Source of the DNA: Nocardioides sp. dk884
Lineage (GTDB): Bacteria; Actinomycetota; Actinomycetes; Propionibacteriales; Nocardioidaceae
Assembly (NCBI RefSeq): GCF_009557055.1
Contig: NZ_CP045649.1
Coordinates: forward strand, 124,001 to 188,000
Reading direction: 5' to 3'
Length of the DNA stretch: 64,000 nucleotides
A program made the position numbers and the translations under genes. A model generated the notes under the pieces. The model was not told the DNA's origin and searched no databases. It saw nothing but the letters and a program-made list of their open reading frames with translations. Positions 40,216 to 50,604 of the stretch are shown here, piece after piece. Position 1 is the first letter of the stretch. Every line of letters starts with the position of its first letter.

Positions 40216-40758
40216 ATGCGGGCCATGGACGAGCGCACCGGCACCTTCAGCGAGGGCGAGATCCGCGAGGCGTACGCCGCCCTGCACCAGCGCGTCCAGG
40301 GGTTCGCCGACTCCGGCGACTGGAGCGGCTTCGCGGACTGCTTCACCGAGGACGCGACCTACGTCGAGCACGTCTACGGCACCTTCCACGGTCGCGCCGA
40401 GATCCGGGACTGGTGCGTGCGCACGATGTCGTCGTTCCCGGGCTCGGCGATGGTGGAGTTCCCGCTGTCGTGGACGGTGGTCGACGTGCCGACCTCCCGG
40501 CTGATCTGCGAGATCGGCAACCGGATGCCCGACCCCGGCGACGGCTCGGTGCACAGCGCGACCAACCTGACGATCGTCACCTACGCCGGCGACGGGCTGT
40601 TCAGCCGCGAGGAGGACGTCTACAACCCGATGCGCTTCCTCACGACGACGCTGCGCTGGGCCGCGATCGCCGAGCGGCACGGCCGCCTCGACGAGGCAGG
40701 GCAGGCGTACGTCGCGGCGTACGGCCGGCGCGGCAGAGACGACCGGTCGGGTCAGTGA
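40216..40758 (+). CDS. SnoaL-like (NTF2-fold) protein
   Basis: This 180-residue protein has a SnoaL_4-like pattern: REAYAALHQRVQGFADSGDWSGFADCFTEDATYVEHVYG, then GRAEIRDWCVRTMSSFPG. A second ATG at 40225 (MDERTG) is an equally possible start. The family includes ketosteroid isomerase-like and dehydratase-like enzymes. The KstR-like site just upstream would fit a role in breakdown of steroid-like or other hydrophobic compounds, but that is inference. Confidence 0.83.
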   Translation: MRAMDERTGTFSEGEIREAYAALHQRVQGFADSGDWSGFADCFTEDATYVEHVYGTFHGRAEIRDWCVRTMSSFPGSAMVEFPLSWTVVDVPTSRLICEIGNRMPDPGDGSVHSATNLTIVTYAGDGLFSREEDVYNPMRFLTTTLRWAAIAERHGRLDEAGQAYVAAYGRRGRDDRSGQ

Positions 40759-40762
40759 CGGC

Positions 40763-41164
40763 TCAGTGGGTGTGGACGATGAACAGGTCGCACGCGGCGT
40801 GATGGGCCACCGCGCCGGCGATCGAGCCCAGGCCGCGCAGCGGGCTCTGCAGGCGCTTGTTGCCCACGACCACCAGGTCGGCGTCGAGGCGCTCGGCCTC
40901 GCCGAGGATGACGTCGGCCGGCTTGCCGGGGACCGCCTCGGTGGAGATGTCCTCCACGACCGACAGCAGCCGGGCGCGCTCCTCGGCGACGACGGCCAGC
41001 GCGCGCTCGTTGTCGTTGATCCGGTGGCGGGTCTCGTCGCCCTCGACGCGGTGCGCGCAGACGATGTGCAGGCGGGCATCGAACCGGGCAGCGATCTCGG
41101 CGGCCCGGTGAGCGGCCGCCGACGCGGTCTCGCTCCCGTCCACACCGACGACGACGATCTTCAC
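40763..41164 (-). CDS. Universal stress protein (UspA family)
   Basis: This 133-residue single-domain Usp starts KIVVVGVDGSETASAAAHRAAE and closes with the ATP-binding pattern VVVGNKRLQSPLRGLGSIAGAVAHHAACDLFIVH. This is the G-x2-G-x9-G-(S/T) type motif in slightly altered form. The GTG at 41164 follows AGGAGGA. The open frame extends to 41281, but without Usp-like residues. It is a single gene, divergent from the PGPGW protein gene. Confidence 0.92.
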   Translation of the reverse strand: MKIVVVGVDGSETASAAAHRAAEIAARFDARLHIVCAHRVEGDETRHRINDNERALAVVAEERARLLSVVEDISTEAVPGKPADVILGEAERLDADLVVVGNKRLQSPLRGLGSIAGAVAHHAACDLFIVHTH

Positions 41165-41334
41165 AAGTCCTCCTGGCCGAACCGAACGGGTCCGCGCAGC
41201 GTAGCGGCCCCCGGGCCCGTCCCTCCGGGAAAAGCGCGGTCTGGTTCCCGATTGGCGTGCGGCGTCGGTCTCTCCTCGCACCCTTCCCCCAGACCGAGGG
41301 CGCGGATCCTTGCCCGTTCTGAAAAACTGAGCCA

Positions 41335-41832
41335 GTGATGACCGCCGCTCGCCGACTGACCCTGGAGATCGTGGGGTGGGTGCTCGTCGTGGCCGGCGTC
41401 GCCGCGCTCGTCCTTCCCGGCCCCGGCCTGCTGATGCTGTTCGGCGGCATGGCGATCCTCTCCCAGCAGTACGACTGGGCCGAGCGCCGACTGGCCCCGC
41501 TGAAGTACCGCGCGCTCAAGGGTGCCGCCGAGAGCGTCGAGGCCTGGTGGCGCATCGTGCTGACCGTCACCGGTGTCGCCCTGCTCGGCGCCTGCGGCGT
41601 GCTGTGGCTGGTCGGGCCGACCGTGCCGGAGTGGTGGCCCCTGCCCGACGGCTGGTGGCTGCCCGGCGGCGCCGCGACCGGCGTCACCCAGGTCGTCTCG
41701 GCCCTGGTCGCGCTGGGCCTGCTGGTCTACAGCTACCGCCGCTTCCACGGCAACCCCGAGGCGGTCGCCGACCTCGAGCGCGACCTGCACGAGGCCACCC
41801 GGGCCCGCGAGGAGCGCGACGCCGCGCCCTGA
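41335..41832 (+). CDS. PGPGW-family membrane protein
   Basis: This 165-residue protein has the family block IVGWVLVVAGVAALVLPGPGLLMLFGGMAIL, then YDWAERRLAPLKYRALKGAAESV. Two more membrane helices and a charged C-terminal helix (ADLERDLHEATRAREERD) follow. The LPGPG motif lies between two hydrophobic stretches. A GTG at 41335 and an ATG at 41338 are both possible starts. The function of the family is unknown. Confidence 0.88.
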   Translation: MMTAARRLTLEIVGWVLVVAGVAALVLPGPGLLMLFGGMAILSQQYDWAERRLAPLKYRALKGAAESVEAWWRIVLTVTGVALLGACGVLWLVGPTVPEWWPLPDGWWLPGGAATGVTQVVSALVALGLLVYSYRRFHGNPEAVADLERDLHEATRAREERDAAP

Positions 41833-41859
41833 CCCGGACGTGTCCCGGTCCCGACCACC

Positions 41860-44800
41860 GTGTCAGACCCCGTGTCGGAGCCCCGTGGAATGCTGCCCGC
41901 TGTGACCCTGCACCTGCACCGCGCCGCCCGCACCGACGTGCTGGCCGATGCCCTGGCGCGCCTGCTCGCGACCCCGCTCGCCGACCCGTTCGCCGAGGAG
42001 GTCGTGGTCGTGCCGGCCAAGGGGGTCGAGCGGTGGCTGAGCCAGCGGCTCTCCCACCACCTGGGTGCGGGTCCGCGCGGCGGTGACGGCATCTGCGCCG
42101 GCGTCGGGTTCCGCACGCCCTGGTCGCTGTTCGCGGAGGTCGCCGGCACCCGTGAGGAGGACCCCTGGTCGCCGGAGTCGCTGGTCTGGCCGCTGCTGGC
42201 CGCCGTCGACGACAGCATCGAGGAGGCCTGGGCGCTGCCGCTGGCGCGCCACCTCGGGCGCGGCCTGGAGGGCGAGGAGGCCGACCTGCGTCACGGCCGC
42301 CGCTTCGCGGTCGCGCGGCGCCTGGCCCACCTGTTCGCCTCCTACTCCACCCAGCGCCCCGCCCTGGTCACCGACTGGGCGGCCGGGCGCGACACCGACG
42401 GGCGCGGACACCCGCTGCCCGCCGACCTGACCTGGCAGCCCGAGCTGTGGCGCCGGGTGGCGGCGCGGGTGGGCGCGCCGACGCCCCAGGCGCGGTTGGC
42501 CGAGACCGTCGCGCGGCTGCACGACGAGCCTGCCGCCTTCGACCTGCCGGACCGGCTCTCGCTGTTCGGCCACACCCGGCTGCCGGCGACAGAGGCGACG
42601 CTGCTCGAGGCGCTCGGTCGCCACCGCGAGGTGCACCTGTGGCTGCCGCACCCCTCTGCCGCGCTGTGGGACGCCCTCGGCGCCGAGCTCGCCGGCGGCA
42701 CCCGCGCCGCGGTGGACCGGCGTGCGGACCACAGCCACCGGGTCGTGGGCCACCCGCTGCTCTCGACGCTCGGACGCGACGTGCGCGAGCTCCAGCGCAC
42801 GCTGACCCAGGTGACGAGCGTCGATGAGCACGTCGGCCCCGAGCCGCGCACCCCCGACACGCTGCTGGGCTGGCTCCAGCACGACCTGCGCGCCAACGCC
42901 GTGGGCGTCGCGGCGTCCCGCATGCTGCGACCCGAGGACCGCTCGGTGCAGGTGCACGCCTGCCACGGGGCCGCGCGCCAGGTCGACGTGCTGCGCGAGG
43001 TGCTGCTCGGCCTGCTCGCCGAGGACCCCACCCTCGAGCCGCGCGACGTGCTGGTGATGTGTCCCGACATCGAGACCTTCGCGCCGCTCATCTCGGCCGG
43101 TTTCGGCCTCGGCGACGTGGTCGGGGAGCAGGGCCACCCCGCCCATCGGCTGCGGGTCCGCCTCGCCGACCGCGCGCTCACCCGCACCAACCCGCTGCTC
43201 TCGGTCGCCGAGCGGCTGCTCGAGCTCGCCGGCGGCCGCGCCGGTGCCGGCGACGTGCTCGACCTGGCCCACACCGAGCCGGTACGACGCCGCTTCGGGT
43301 TCCGCGACGACGACCTCCAGCAGCTCACCGACTGGGTGCGCACCGCCGGGGTGCGCTGGGCCTTCGACGCCGAGCACCGCGCGGAGTACGGCCTGTCCTC
43401 CTACGTCGCCAACACCTGGCGCTTCGGCCTCGACCGGCTGCTCGCCGGGGTGGCCATGTCGGAGGACACCGGCACCTGGCTGGACCGCACCCTCCCGATC
43501 GACGACGTCGGCAGCGGCCAGGTCGAGCTGGCCGGTCGGCTGGCCGAGTTCGTGGAGCGGTTGCGCACGGTCACCGACCAGCTCGTCGGCGCCCATCCGC
43601 TGGAGCACTGGCTCAGCGTGCTCGCCGACGGCGTGGAGTCGCTCAGCGCCGTGCCCGCCAGCGAGGCCTGGCAGCTCGGCCAGGTCCAGCGCGAGCTCGG
43701 CCGGGTCCGCGAGGCCGCCGCCGGGCTGGCCACCACCTCGCTGCGGCTGCCCGACGTCCGCGCGCTGCTGGCCGACCGGTTCGCCGGGCGCCCCACCCGC
43801 GCCAACTTCCGCACCGGCACGCTCACCGTCTGCACGATGGTCCCGATGCGCTCGGTGCCGCACCGCGTGGTCTGCCTGCTCGGCCTCGACGACGGGGTCT
43901 TCCCGCGGGTGGGCTCGGTCGACGGAGACGACGTGCTGGCCCGCGACCCGCTGGCCGGTGAGCGCGACCCGCGCAGCGAGGACCGCCAGCTCTTCCTCGA
44001 CGCGATCCTTGCCGCCACCGAGCACCTCGTGGTGACCTACACGGGCGCCAACGAGTACTCCGGCCAGCCGCGCCCACCCGCCGTACCGCTCGGGGAGCTG
44101 CTCGACACCCTCGACCTCACCGCGACCGCCCCGGAGGGCAGCGTCGCGGACGCCGTGACCGTGCGGCACCCGCTGCAGCCCTTCGACACGCGCAACCTGG
44201 TCCCGGGTGCGCTGGTGCCGGGCACCCCGTTCACCTTCGACCGGGCCGCGCTGAGCGGGGCCCGCGCGGCTGCGGGCGAGCGGCACCCGGTGGCGCCGTT
44301 CCTCAGCGGGCCGCTGCCTCCGGCCCCGCCCGAGGACGTCTCCCTCGACGACCTGGTCTCGTTCTTCTGCCGCCGCGGCGGCCCGGTGCAGGGCTTCCTC
44401 TCCCGCCAGCGCCTCGACGTCGCGCTGCCCTACGAGGATGAGCCGCTCGACGACGGCCTGCCCGTCGAGGTCGACCAGCTCGTGCAGTGGCAGGTCGGCG
44501 ACCGGGTGCTGCGCGACCTGCTGGCCGGCATGGACGTCGAGCAGGCCCGTCAGCAGGAGTGGCGCCGCGGGGTGCTGCCGCCCGGCATGCTCGGCTGGCG
44601 CATCCTCGGCGACCTCCTGATGCGCGCCGAGCCGCTCGCCGCGGCCGCGCGCGAGCGGCGCACCCGCCCGCCGCGGGCCGTGGAGGTCGACGTCGACCTC
44701 GGCCACGGGCGGCGGCTGCGCGGCACCGTCGCCGACGTGTACGGCGACCGCCAGGTGCCGGTCACCTACTCCCGCCTCGGCGCCGCGCACCGGTTGCAGT

Positions 44801-45279
44801 CCTGGATCCGGCTGCTCGCGCTGGCCGCCACCGACGAGGACCAGAGCTGGACCGCCCACACCCTGGGCCGGCCCACCAACAGTCGTTCGCGCGAGGCCTT
44901 CGCGGTCTCGCTGCTGGGACCGCTCGACCACACCGCGGGCAGCCGGCTGCGCGACCTGGTCGAGCTGCGCGACCGCGGTCTGAGCGAGCCGCTCCCGCTG
45001 CCGTTGAAGGCGTCCTTGGCCTATGCCCGCACCCGCCGCACCCGTGCCACCCACGACGAGGCGGTGGTCAAGGCCGGCTGGGACTGGCGCGACGGGCGGT
45101 TCCCCGGCGAGCAGTCGCTGCCGGCGCACCGCACCGTGTGGGGACCCGGCGCGAAGCTGCCGGGGCTGGACGTCGCGCCGCGCGACGGTGAGGGGTTCGA
45201 GGGCGAGACCACCCGCTTCGGCGCGCTCGCGCTGCGGCTGTGGAGCCCGTTGCTGGTGGCCGAGCAGGGGAGCTGGTGA
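41860..45279 (+). CDS. recC: Exodeoxyribonuclease V subunit gamma (RecC)
   Basis: This 1139-residue protein has the RecC pattern: VPAKGVERWLSQRLSHHLG and DGICAGVGFRTPWSLF near the start, ARQVDVLREVLLGLLAED in the middle, and LDDGVFPRVG followed by EDRQLFLDAILAA further on. Its size is close to that of E. coli RecC. RecC recognises Chi and splits the strands in the RecBCD helicase-nuclease that repairs double-strand breaks. GTG at 41860 is used, but an internal ATG (41890) or GTG (41902) could be the true start. recB begins inside its stop codon. Confidence 0.93.
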   Translation: MSDPVSEPRGMLPAVTLHLHRAARTDVLADALARLLATPLADPFAEEVVVVPAKGVERWLSQRLSHHLGAGPRGGDGICAGVGFRTPWSLFAEVAGTREEDPWSPESLVWPLLAAVDDSIEEAWALPLARHLGRGLEGEEADLRHGRRFAVARRLAHLFASYSTQRPALVTDWAAGRDTDGRGHPLPADLTWQPELWRRVAARVGAPTPQARLAETVARLHDEPAAFDLPDRLSLFGHTRLPATEATLLEALGRHREVHLWLPHPSAALWDALGAELAGGTRAAVDRRADHSHRVVGHPLLSTLGRDVRELQRTLTQVTSVDEHVGPEPRTPDTLLGWLQHDLRANAVGVAASRMLRPEDRSVQVHACHGAARQVDVLREVLLGLLAEDPTLEPRDVLVMCPDIETFAPLISAGFGLGDVVGEQGHPAHRLRVRLADRALTRTNPLLSVAERLLELAGGRAGAGDVLDLAHTEPVRRRFGFRDDDLQQLTDWVRTAGVRWAFDAEHRAEYGLSSYVANTWRFGLDRLLAGVAMSEDTGTWLDRTLPIDDVGSGQVELAGRLAEFVERLRTVTDQLVGAHPLEHWLSVLADGVESLSAVPASEAWQLGQVQRELGRVREAAAGLATTSLRLPDVRALLADRFAGRPTRANFRTGTLTVCTMVPMRSVPHRVVCLLGLDDGVFPRVGSVDGDDVLARDPLAGERDPRSEDRQLFLDAILAATEHLVVTYTGANEYSGQPRPPAVPLGELLDTLDLTATAPEGSVADAVTVRHPLQPFDTRNLVPGALVPGTPFTFDRAALSGARAAAGERHPVAPFLSGPLPPAPPEDVSLDDLVSFFCRRGGPVQGFLSRQRLDVALPYEDEPLDDGLPVEVDQLVQWQVGDRVLRDLLAGMDVEQARQQEWRRGVLPPGMLGWRILGDLLMRAEPLAAAARERRTRPPRAVEVDVDLGHGRRLRGTVADVYGDRQVPVTYSRLGAAHRLQSWIRLLALAATDEDQSWTAHTLGRPTNSRSREAFAVSLLGPLDHTAGSRLRDLVELRDRGLSEPLPLPLKASLAYARTRRTRATHDEAVVKAGWDWRDGRFPGEQSLPAHRTVWGPGAKLPGLDVAPRDGEGFEGETTRFGALALRLWSPLLVAEQGSW

Positions 45280-48200
45280 TGGTGCACAGCGTGCAGTCCG
45301 TCCGACCGACCGGAGAGCAGCCGGCCGCGGCCGTGACCTCCTTCGAGGTGACCGGCGAGCTGCCGGGCGTCGGCACCACGCTGCTCGAGGCGAGCGCCGG
45401 CACCGGCAAGACCTTCACCGTCGGTGCGCTGGTGACCCGCTACGTCGCCGAGGGGGTGGCGGCGCTGGAGGAGATGCTCATCATCACCTTCGGCCGCGCC
45501 GCCAGCCAGGAGCTGCGCGAGCGGGTGCGCGACCAGCTCGTCGAGGCCGAGCGGGCGCTCGCCGACCCGGCGTCGGCCGACCGTGACAACGCGGTGGTGG
45601 CCCACCTGCTGGCGGCCGGGGAGGCCGAGCGGAGCGAGATGCGCCGCCGGCTGCGCGACGCGCTCGCGTCCTTCGACACCGCCACCATCGCGACCACCCA
45701 CCAGTTCTGCCAGATGGTGCTGCGGTCCCTGGGCGTCGCCGGCGACACCGACTCGGGTGCGCAGCTGGTGGACAACCTCGACGACCTGGTCGTGGAGGTC
45801 GTCGACGACCTCTACCTCCAGCGCTTCGGCCACCTGCGCGAGCGCCCGCCGTTCGACCGCGCCTGCGCGTTGTCCCTGGGGCGCCGCGCCGTCGGCGACC
45901 CGCAGGCGGTGCTCGCGCCCGCGAGCGACCCGGCCAGTGCCGCCGGTGCCCGGGTCGGCTTCGCCCAGGCCGTGCGCGAGGAGGTCGACCGGCGCAAGCG
46001 GCGCCGCGGCATCCTCAGCTACGACGACCTGCTCACCCGTCTCGCCGCGGCGCTCGAGGACGACGACGCCCCGGCCCGGGCGCGGATGCGCGAGCGCTGG
46101 CGCATCGTGCTGGTCGATGAGTTCCAAGACACCGACCCGGTGCAGTGGCAGGTGCTGGAGCGCGCGTTCAGCGGCCACGCCCGGATGGTGCTCATCGGCG
46201 ACCCCAAGCAGGCGATCTACGCCTTCCGCGGCGGTGACGTGGTCACCTATCTCGCGGCCGCCCGCACCGCCACCACCCAGGCGACCCTCGCCACCAACTG
46301 GCGCACCGACGCCGACCTGGTCGAGCGGCTCCAGGTCGTGCTGGGCGGCGCGGCGCTGGGCCACCCCGAGATCGTGGTCCGTGACGTCGCCGCCCACCAC
46401 CCCTGGCCCGACCGCGAGACGCCCCGGCTGCGCGGCGCGCCGTCCCCGGCGTCGTTCCGGCTGCGCCGGCTCCCACGCGACGGCTTCCGGCTCAAGCGCG
46501 GGCTGATCGGGGCCGCCGACGCCCGCGAGGCGATCGCGGAGGACTGTGCGGCCGACATCGCCGCGCTGCTCGCCTCCGGGGCGACCTGGTGCGAGGAGCC
46601 GCTGCAGGCCCGGCAGGTGGCGGTGCTCGTGGGCGTGCGCGACCACGGCCTGCTCGTGCAGCGTGCGCTCGCGCGCCGCGGCGTACCCGCCGTGCTCGCC
46701 GGGGGCGGCCACGTCTTCTCCACCCCCGCCGCCGGGGAGTGGCTGGCGCTGCTGGAGGCGCTGGAGCAGCCGCACCGCTCCGGGCTGGTCCGCGCCGCCG
46801 CGCTCACCAGCTTCTTCGGCCACACCACCGCCGAGCTCGACGAGGGCGGCGAGCGGCTCACCGGCCGGGTCGCGGACACCCTGCGCGGCTGGGCGCTGCT
46901 GCTGCGCGGGCGCGGCGTGGCCGCCCTGGTCGAGGCGGCCGAGGAGCGCGGTCTGAGCGCCCGAGTGCTGGGCGCCGTCGACGGCGAGCGGCTGCTGACC
47001 GACCTGCGTCACCTCGCCCAGCTGATGCACGAGCTCGCCACCCGCGAGCAGCTCGGACTCACCGCCCTGCTCGGCTGGTTCCGCGAGGAGCAGCGCCGCA
47101 CCACCGCCACCGAGCGCCCGCGCCGCCTCGACTCCGACGCCGCGGCGGTGCAGATCGTCACCATCCACGGCAGCAAGGGCCTGCAGTACCCCGTCACCTA
47201 TCTGCCCTTCGCCTACCAGAGCTTCGAGTTCGACACCGAGGTCGCGCTCTTCCACGACGACGCCGGGCGCCGCACGCTCGACGTCAGCGGTTCCGGGCCC
47301 GGGTGGGAGGCCAACCTCGCCCGGCACCGCGCCGAGGAGGGCGGGGAGGAGCTGCGCGACCTCTACGTCGCGCTCACCCGCGCCCAGGGCCAGGTCGTCA
47401 CCTGGTGGGCGCCGACCTTCAACACCCGCATCGGCGGCCTCCATCGGCTGCTGTTCGGGCGCCGGCCCGGCGTCGCGGAGGTCCCCGACGCCCAGGACGT
47501 GCGCGACGACGAGTACGCCGCCCGGGTGCTGTCCATGCTCGAGGAGCTCGGCGGCCCGGTCGCCGAGGTCGCCGAGCCGGTCGAGGCGACCGGCCCGGCC
47601 GCCGGCCCGCGCGCCGGCGACCTCGCGGTACGCCGCTTCGCGCGGGTCGTCGACGCCGACTGGCGCCGCACGTCGTACTCCGGGCTGATCCGGATCGAGG
47701 AGGAGCAGGCCCGCGCCGGGCACGGCGAGGTCGCCAGCGAGCCCGAGGTCACCGGCCTGGAGGACGAGCCGCCCGCGCCCGAGCCCGGACCCGCCGGGCT
47801 GGCTGCCGGTCTGGCCGCAGGCTCGCCCGCGATCCTCGAGGCCGCTGCCTCGGTGCCGTCCCCGATGGCCGACCTGCCCGCCGGCGCCGGGTTCGGCAGC
47901 CTGGTCCACGCGGTCCTCGAGCACACCGATCCCGAGGCCCCCGACCTGCGCGCCGAGCTGCGGCGCCACGTCGCCGAGCAGCTGATCTGGTGGCCGGCCG
48001 AGGTGGGCGCCGAGGCGCTCGCGGAGGCACTGGTGCCGCTCCACGAGACGCCGTTCGGCCCGCTCGCGCCCGGCTGGACGCTGGGTCGGGTGCCGCTGCG
48101 CGACCGGCTGCGCGAGCTGGAGTTCGAGCTCCCGCTGGCCGGCGGTGACGTGCGTGCGGGTGCCCGCCGCGAGGTGCTGCTGCGCGACCTCGCCCCGCTG

Positions 48201-48698
48201 CTGCGCCGCCACCTGCCCACCGGCGACCCGCTGGCGCCGTACGCCGACCGGCTGGAGACGCCGCCGTTGGGCGAGCAGCCGTTGCGCGGCTATCTCTCCG
48301 GCTCGGTCGACGCCGTGCTGCGGCTGCAGACCGAGGAGGGCCCGCGGTTCGTGGTCGTCGACTACAAGACCAACATGCTCGGCGACCCCTCGCGCCCGCT
48401 CACCGCGGCCGACTACGCGCCGCCGCTGCTCGCCGAGGCGATGCTGCACTCGCACTACCCGCTCCAGGCGATGCTCTACTGCGTGGTGGCGCACCGCTAC
48501 CTGCGCTGGCGGCTGCCCGGCTACGACCCCGAGGTGCACCTGGCCGGGGTGCTCTACCTCTACGTCCGCGGCATGTGCGGCCCGGACACCCCGACCGTCG
48601 ACGGCTGCCCGTCGGGTGTCTTCGGCTGGCGTCCGCCCGCGGCACTGGTCACCGCCCTGTCCGACCTGCTCGACGGTGTGCACGAGAGGGAGTCATGA
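45279..48698 (+). CDS. recB: Exodeoxyribonuclease V subunit beta (RecB)
   Basis: This 1139-residue UvrD-like helicase-nuclease has Walker A EASAGTGKTFTV near residue 35 and helicase motif II VLVDEFQDTDPVQW. Motif III-IV is IGDPKQAIYAFRGGD, motif V is HGSKGLQYPVTYLPF and motif VI is LYVALTRAQ. The C-terminal RecB nuclease domain shows GFGSLVHAVLEH and the active-site run SVDAVLR ... FVVVDYKTNML. The ATG at 45279 shares bases with the recC stop (TGATG). It is the 3'-to-5' motor and the nuclease of RecBCD. Confidence 0.96.
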   Translation: MVHSVQSVRPTGEQPAAAVTSFEVTGELPGVGTTLLEASAGTGKTFTVGALVTRYVAEGVAALEEMLIITFGRAASQELRERVRDQLVEAERALADPASADRDNAVVAHLLAAGEAERSEMRRRLRDALASFDTATIATTHQFCQMVLRSLGVAGDTDSGAQLVDNLDDLVVEVVDDLYLQRFGHLRERPPFDRACALSLGRRAVGDPQAVLAPASDPASAAGARVGFAQAVREEVDRRKRRRGILSYDDLLTRLAAALEDDDAPARARMRERWRIVLVDEFQDTDPVQWQVLERAFSGHARMVLIGDPKQAIYAFRGGDVVTYLAAARTATTQATLATNWRTDADLVERLQVVLGGAALGHPEIVVRDVAAHHPWPDRETPRLRGAPSPASFRLRRLPRDGFRLKRGLIGAADAREAIAEDCAADIAALLASGATWCEEPLQARQVAVLVGVRDHGLLVQRALARRGVPAVLAGGGHVFSTPAAGEWLALLEALEQPHRSGLVRAAALTSFFGHTTAELDEGGERLTGRVADTLRGWALLLRGRGVAALVEAAEERGLSARVLGAVDGERLLTDLRHLAQLMHELATREQLGLTALLGWFREEQRRTTATERPRRLDSDAAAVQIVTIHGSKGLQYPVTYLPFAYQSFEFDTEVALFHDDAGRRTLDVSGSGPGWEANLARHRAEEGGEELRDLYVALTRAQGQVVTWWAPTFNTRIGGLHRLLFGRRPGVAEVPDAQDVRDDEYAARVLSMLEELGGPVAEVAEPVEATGPAAGPRAGDLAVRRFARVVDADWRRTSYSGLIRIEEEQARAGHGEVASEPEVTGLEDEPPAPEPGPAGLAAGLAAGSPAILEAAASVPSPMADLPAGAGFGSLVHAVLEHTDPEAPDLRAELRRHVAEQLIWWPAEVGAEALAEALVPLHETPFGPLAPGWTLGRVPLRDRLRELEFELPLAGGDVRAGARREVLLRDLAPLLRRHLPTGDPLAPYADRLETPPLGEQPLRGYLSGSVDAVLRLQTEEGPRFVVVDYKTNMLGDPSRPLTAADYAPPLLAEAMLHSHYPLQAMLYCVVAHRYLRWRLPGYDPEVHLAGVLYLYVRGMCGPDTPTVDGCPSGVFGWRPPAALVTALSDLLDGVHERES

Positions 48699-50530
48699 TC
48701 GAACGCTTCGAGGTGGAGGACCGCTTCGACGCCCGGCTGGCGATCGGCGCCGCCGGGCTGTTGCGGACCTTCAACCACGCCGGCGTGATCACTGCGGCCG
48801 ACGTCCACGTCGCGACCCGGCTCGGCGAGCTGACCGGCACCGTCGACGAGGAGGTGCGCCTCGCGCTGGCGCTCGCGGTGCGCGCGGCCCGCCACGGCTC
48901 GGTCTGCGTCGACCTCGCCGCGGTGGCCGCACTGGCGGCGCCCGACCCCGACGAGGTCGCCAGCGCGGGCGAGCCCGACCCGCTCCCGTGGCCCGAGGTC
49001 GAGGGCTGGCTCGCACGGGTGGCGGCGAGTCCCGCGGCCGCCGCCTCGGTGGTGCAGGTCGAGCACGGCCAGCTCTACCTCGACCGCTACTGGCGTGAGG
49101 AGGGTCAGGTCCGCGACGACCTGCTGACCCGCGCCGCGGCGGTCGCTCCGTCGGTCGACCCCGCCCGGCTCGAGGCCACCGCCGCCCGGCTCTTCCCCGG
49201 CGAGGGGTACGCCGAGCAGCGCGCCGCCGCGCTCGCCGCCGCGCGCCAGTGGACCACCGTGCTCACCGGCGGACCCGGCACCGGCAAGACCACCACGGTC
49301 GCGGGCCTGCTGGCCCTGCTGACCGACCAGGCCGAGGCGAGCGGGCGGCGGCTGCGGATCGCGCTGACCGCCCCCACCGGCAAGGCGGCCGCCCGCCTGC
49401 AGCAGGCGGTGGAGGAGGCGCAGCGCTCGGAGCGCTTCACCGACGACGACCGGATCCGCCTCGCCGAGCTCGGCGCCTCCACGCTGCACCGGCTGCTGGG
49501 CTGGGTGCCGGAGTCCAGCACGCGCTTTCGCCACCACCGCGGCAACAAGCTGCCCCACGACGTCGTCGTGGTCGACGAGACCTCGATGCTGTCGCTGACG
49601 ATGATGGCCCGGCTGCTGGAGTCGGTGCGCCCCGATGCCCGGCTGGTGCTGGTCGGCGACCCCGACCAGCTCGCCTCGGTCGAGGCCGGCGCGGTGCTCT
49701 CCGACCTCGTGCAGGGCCTGGCCGGCACCGCCCCGGACGCCGTCGCCGCGCTGCGCACCACCCACCGCTTCGGGGGCAGCATCGGGGCGCTCGCCCAGGC
49801 GCTGCGCGCCGGCGACGCCGACGAGGTGCTCACGCTGCTGACCTCCGGTGCCGACGACGTCGAGCTGATCGACCCCGACGATCCCGACGCGACCGACCAG
49901 CTGCGCGGCCTGCTCGTCCAGCATGCCCTGGCCGTGCGCGAGGCCGCCCTCGCCGGCGACGCGGAGGCGGCGGTCGCCGCCACCGACGACCACCGGCTGC
50001 TGTGCGCCCACCGCGACGGCCCCTGGGGGGTCAACCACTGGAACCGCCAGGTCGAGCGGTGGCTCGGGGAGGCGACCGGCCAGCCGGTCGGCGCCGTGTG
50101 GGGCCAGGAGTGGTACGCCGGGCGCCCGCTGCTGGTGACCGCCAACGACTACGGCCTCGGGCTGTTCAACGGCGACACCGGCGTGGTGGTCCGCGAGGAC
50201 GACGAGCTGCGCGCGGTGGTGGCCGGGGTCGGTGAGCACCTCCGCTTCGCGACCTCCCGGCTCTCCGACGTCGACACCCTGCACGCGATGACGGTCCACA
50301 AGAGCCAGGGCAGCCAGGCGCGCGAGGTCACCGTCCTGCTGCCGCCGGAGGACTCCCCGCTGCTGACCCGCGAGCTCTTCTACACCGCCGTGACCCGCGC
50401 CCAGGAGCGGGTGCGGGTGGTCGGCTCGCAGGCCGCCGTACGGGCCGCGGTCGCCCACCGGGTGCAGCGCGCGACCGGGCTGCGCCAGCGGCTGCGCGCC
50501 GCGACCCAGGTGCGCGGCGCGGAGGTGTGA
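48695..50530 (+). CDS. recD: Exodeoxyribonuclease V subunit alpha (RecD)
   Basis: This 611-residue superfamily 1 helicase has Walker A GGPGTGKTTTVAGL, motif II VVVDETSMLSLTMMARLLE, LVGDPDQLASVEAGAVL, and the C-terminal MTVHKSQGSQAREVTVLLP and YTAVTRAQERV. The length equals that of E. coli RecD. Its ATG overlaps the recB stop by 4 bp. It supplies the 5'-to-3' motor of RecBCD. The order recC-recB-recD, with no ptrA between, gives one compact operon. Confidence 0.96.
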   Translation: MIERFEVEDRFDARLAIGAAGLLRTFNHAGVITAADVHVATRLGELTGTVDEEVRLALALAVRAARHGSVCVDLAAVAALAAPDPDEVASAGEPDPLPWPEVEGWLARVAASPAAAASVVQVEHGQLYLDRYWREEGQVRDDLLTRAAAVAPSVDPARLEATAARLFPGEGYAEQRAAALAAARQWTTVLTGGPGTGKTTTVAGLLALLTDQAEASGRRLRIALTAPTGKAAARLQQAVEEAQRSERFTDDDRIRLAELGASTLHRLLGWVPESSTRFRHHRGNKLPHDVVVVDETSMLSLTMMARLLESVRPDARLVLVGDPDQLASVEAGAVLSDLVQGLAGTAPDAVAALRTTHRFGGSIGALAQALRAGDADEVLTLLTSGADDVELIDPDDPDATDQLRGLLVQHALAVREAALAGDAEAAVAATDDHRLLCAHRDGPWGVNHWNRQVERWLGEATGQPVGAVWGQEWYAGRPLLVTANDYGLGLFNGDTGVVVREDDELRAVVAGVGEHLRFATSRLSDVDTLHAMTVHKSQGSQAREVTVLLPPEDSPLLTRELFYTAVTRAQERVRVVGSQAAVRAAVAHRVQRATGLRQRLRAATQVRGAEV

Positions 50531-50604
50531 GGACCGAGTTCTGAGCAGGTCCGCCCCCGCCGCCGTGGGGTCGCTATGGTCGGGGCGACCGAATGGAGTG
50601 CTGA

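Noticed and set aside
45021..48683. Minus-strand open frame of 1220 codons across recB
   Set aside because: It is antisense to recB, which has all helicase motifs. Length alone is not evidence in this base composition.
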